From an uncultured Chitinophagales bacterium (GTDB taxonomy: Bacteria > Bacteroidota > Bacteroidia > Chitinophagales > Chitinophagaceae): DNA of 5,779 nt. The notes under the pieces were generated by a model, which was not told the origin of the DNA, ran no database searches, and saw only the letters and a program-made list of their open reading frames with translations. Where the stretch lies: NCBI GenBank assembly GCA_946886475.1, contig CAMPIQ010000183.1, forward strand, positions 1-5,779, in the 5' to 3' direction. Each line of letters opens with the position of its first letter. Positions within the stretch are counted from its first letter, which is position 1. A program made the translations under genes and the position numbers. Shown in pieces: positions 4,565-5,779 of this stretch.

Positions 4565-5434
4565 ATGTTGAAAAAAAACTTAGTTAGAGCAGGTTTCCTG
4601 AGCCAGGGTTTATTGCTTTTTATGCCTGATGCAGGCAGTATCATAAGCTATAAACAATCCAACCAGGAAACTTATTATGAATCCGGTTATCTCAGGCGAA
4701 GCTCGGTCGATACACTGATCGTGCATCCTTCTGATTCCTTAGGTTATTCCTTCACAAGGGAATTAACTGAAGAGGAACTGGCCGCCGGTCCGCAGATCCA
4801 CATGAATAAGAATGTTACCAGGTTTGCAAAGAATTTCATGAAAAAAGAAAATGAGTTCCTGGTAAAAATGGAAAAACGAAGTGAAGCTCATTTTCACTTT
4901 ATTGATTCTGTATTTACCTATTATGGATTGCCTGTTGAATTAAAATACCTGGCAATCGTTGAGTCGCAACTGAATCCACGAGCTGTTTCGAGGGTAGGCG
5001 CAAAAGGAATGTGGCAGTTTATGCCGGTAACAGCAAGAGAGCTTGGTTTGAAAGTAACTGCTAAATATGATGAAAGACTCAATGCTAAAAAAAGCACAGT
5101 TGCCGCGGCGAAATATTTGAAGATCCTGTACAGGCAATTTGACGACTGGTTATTGGCACTTGCTGCATATAACAGCGGACCGGGTACAGTTTACAAGGCT
5201 ATAAAGAAATCCGGAAGCCGGAACTTCTGGACCATGCAATACCATTTGCCGGAAGAAACCAGGGGGCATGTAAAGAGATTCATAGGCGTGCATTATTATT
5301 TCGAAGGCACCGGAAGCATTACCACCCAGACCAAAAATGAATCTATCGCATATAAAAAAGCAATGGATAAGTATAAAATGGCCCTGCGCGAACAAATGGT
5401 ACCGGATAGTGTTGAAATGGTAGTAGTAAAATAA
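4565..5434 (+). CDS. Lytic transglycosylase, SLT/MltD-type catalytic domain
   Basis: The enzyme should cleave the MurNAc-GlcNAc beta-1,4 bond of peptidoglycan to give 1,6-anhydro-MurNAc ends, acting in the periplasm. The SLT fold spans residues about 112-245. The catalytic Glu is E133 in AIVESQLNP, followed by AVSRVGAKGMWQFMP (140-154), the LALAAYNSGPGTV motif (197-209) and LPEETRGHVKRF (228-239). All core motifs of family 1 transglycosylases are intact. The first in-frame ATG (4565) follows a stop at 4514-4516. The N-terminus (KK, then a hydrophobic patch at about 9-20 interrupted by Ser and Gln) is a weak signal or anchor. At 289 aa it lacks the C-terminal LysM repeats of MltD; residues 250-289 are a charged tail. 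It appears monocistronic, with a terminator 67 bp downstream. Confidence 0.93.
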   Translation: MLKKNLVRAGFLSQGLLLFMPDAGSIISYKQSNQETYYESGYLRRSSVDTLIVHPSDSLGYSFTRELTEEELAAGPQIHMNKNVTRFAKNFMKKENEFLVKMEKRSEAHFHFIDSVFTYYGLPVELKYLAIVESQLNPRAVSRVGAKGMWQFMPVTARELGLKVTAKYDERLNAKKSTVAAAKYLKILYRQFDDWLLALAAYNSGPGTVYKAIKKSGSRNFWTMQYHLPEETRGHVKRFIGVHYYFEGTGSITTQTKNESIAYKKAMDKYKMALREQMVPDSVEMVVVK

Positions 5435-5439
5435 GGCTC

Positions 5440-5464
5440 TCAGGCTAAAGGCCGGATTGCCTGA
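5440..5464 (+). repeat. Small inverted repeat after the transglycosylase gene
   Basis: TCAGGC (5440-5445) and GCCTGA (5459-5464) can form a 6-bp stem 5 bp after the stop codon. No T run follows directly, so it is secondary to the strong terminator about 40 bp further on. Confidence 0.3.
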
Positions 5465-5501
5465 TACTTCAATAAAAAATTTTCTCTCTTATTAGTTATA
5501 C

Positions 5502-5529
5502 AACCGTCCCTTTCCAGGGACGGTTTTTT
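5502..5529 (+). terminator. Intrinsic terminator of the transglycosylase gene
   Basis: AACCGTCCC (5502-5510) pairs perfectly with GGGACGGTT (5517-5525) around a TTTCCA loop, and six T follow (5524-5529). This is a textbook rightward rho-independent terminator. Confidence 0.93.
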
Positions 5530-5639
5530 CATATGTCAGCGTAAAAATTTGCTGTGAACATATTGAATCATTTCCCAGCGAATGATTTTTGATAATCATT
5601 AAATGGTTGGAGTGCGTACATCCTAACATATACCCAGGT

Positions 5640-5779
5640 TGAAACCATGGGCTACGATCTCATACATCAGGATGAATAATAAATGCTGTCAATCCGGGGA
5701 TTTCATTATGATAAATCATAAATGAATTTTTCCAATGGTAATATAATGGTTCGTGTATTCACCATAGCCCACGGTTTCA
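5640..5779. repeat. Inverted repeat pair, REP-like or short non-autonomous element ends
   Basis: TGAAACCATGGGCTACG (5640-5656) reappears inverted at the window edge (5779 back to 5763) as TGAAACCGTGGGCTATG, 15 of 17 identical with two transitions. About 106 bp of AT-rich DNA lies between. The left copy also forms its own hairpin with the preceding bases (CCCAGGTTGAAACCATGGG, 5633-5651). The right copy stops at GGTTTCA, where a mirror half may continue outside the window. There is no transposase. The pattern suits a pair of REP-like palindromes or a small MITE-like element. Confidence 0.5.

Larger units (their letters stand above)
5435..5779. other. Gene-free right edge with terminator and repeat ends
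   Basis: No protein gene is visible in these 345 bp. The region contains the transglycosylase terminator (5502-5529), an AT-rich 7-bp hairpin (5581-5587 with 5594-5600), another AT-rich stem with one bulge (5702-5712 with 5715-5726), and the inverted repeat ends at 5640-5656 and 5763-5779. The window stops inside the second repeat end. Confidence 0.6.

Noticed and set aside
4354..4644. 96-codon minus-strand frame
   Set aside because: It overlaps the start of the transglycosylase gene on the opposite strand, has no recognisable domain, and its codons are exactly antisense to the coding-like frame at 4381-4494.
4940..5395. Minus-strand frames inside the transglycosylase gene
   Set aside because: They are antisense shadows of a gene with intact, conserved catalytic motifs.
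5540..5779. CRISPR-like repeats
   Set aside because: There are only two related sequences, inverted rather than direct, with no regular spacer pattern and no cas gene in the window.

Overview
The window looks like ordinary chromosomal DNA from a member of the Bacteroidota, most likely Chitinophagaceae or a close relative. This is inferred from the moderate-to-low GC, the SGSG-repeat head-GIN/DUF2807 lipoprotein with a Bacteroidota-style lipobox, A-rich leaders without Shine-Dalgarno sequences, an outer-membrane barrel of the kind common in this phylum, and a palindrome whose accidental translation reads MPAGKQG, a string familiar from spurious Bacteroidota ORFs. No database search was run.

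Layout. (1) 91-798 (+) encodes a DUF2807 surface lipoprotein and ends in a strong intrinsic terminator (816-846). (2) 1018-1185 (+) is a 55-aa DUF1328 membrane protein, followed by a terminator at 1306-1336. (3) 1497-2339 (-) encodes a membrane-anchored, charged helical protein of unknown function. It runs toward the DUF1328 gene, and between them lies a long REP-like hairpin (1409-1450) that pairs better in the minus-strand RNA. (4) 2499-3377 (-) encodes a secreted outer-membrane beta-barrel with two matching C-x8-C motifs and its own terminator (2456-2490). (5) 3378-3798 has no gene but is rich in inverted repeats, including two that are crossed. (6) 3799-4023 (-) encodes a small four-cysteine zinc-ribbon protein whose start is uncertain. 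(7) 4024-4564 holds no convincing gene, only a possible 38-aa hydrophobic ORF and a 37-codon open frame without a start. (8) 4565-5434 (+) encodes a lytic transglycosylase with an intact catalytic core, followed by a strong terminator (5502-5529). (9) The right edge carries a pair of inverted, palindrome-like repeat ends (5640-5656 and 5763-5779); the second is cut by the window boundary.

Most of the proteins with a recognisable location belong to the cell envelope (surface lipoprotein, small inner-membrane protein, membrane-anchored helical protein, outer-membrane barrel, peptidoglycan-cleaving enzyme). Each has its own terminator or a long gap, so the sequence shows no operon and no shared pathway. 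I found no CRISPR array, transposase, tRNA, rRNA, phage gene or defence gene. I see no convincing undescribed multi-gene system. The parts most worth a second look are the inverted repeats in the 3.4-3.8 kb gap, the paired cysteine motifs of the barrel, and the repeat ends at the right edge.
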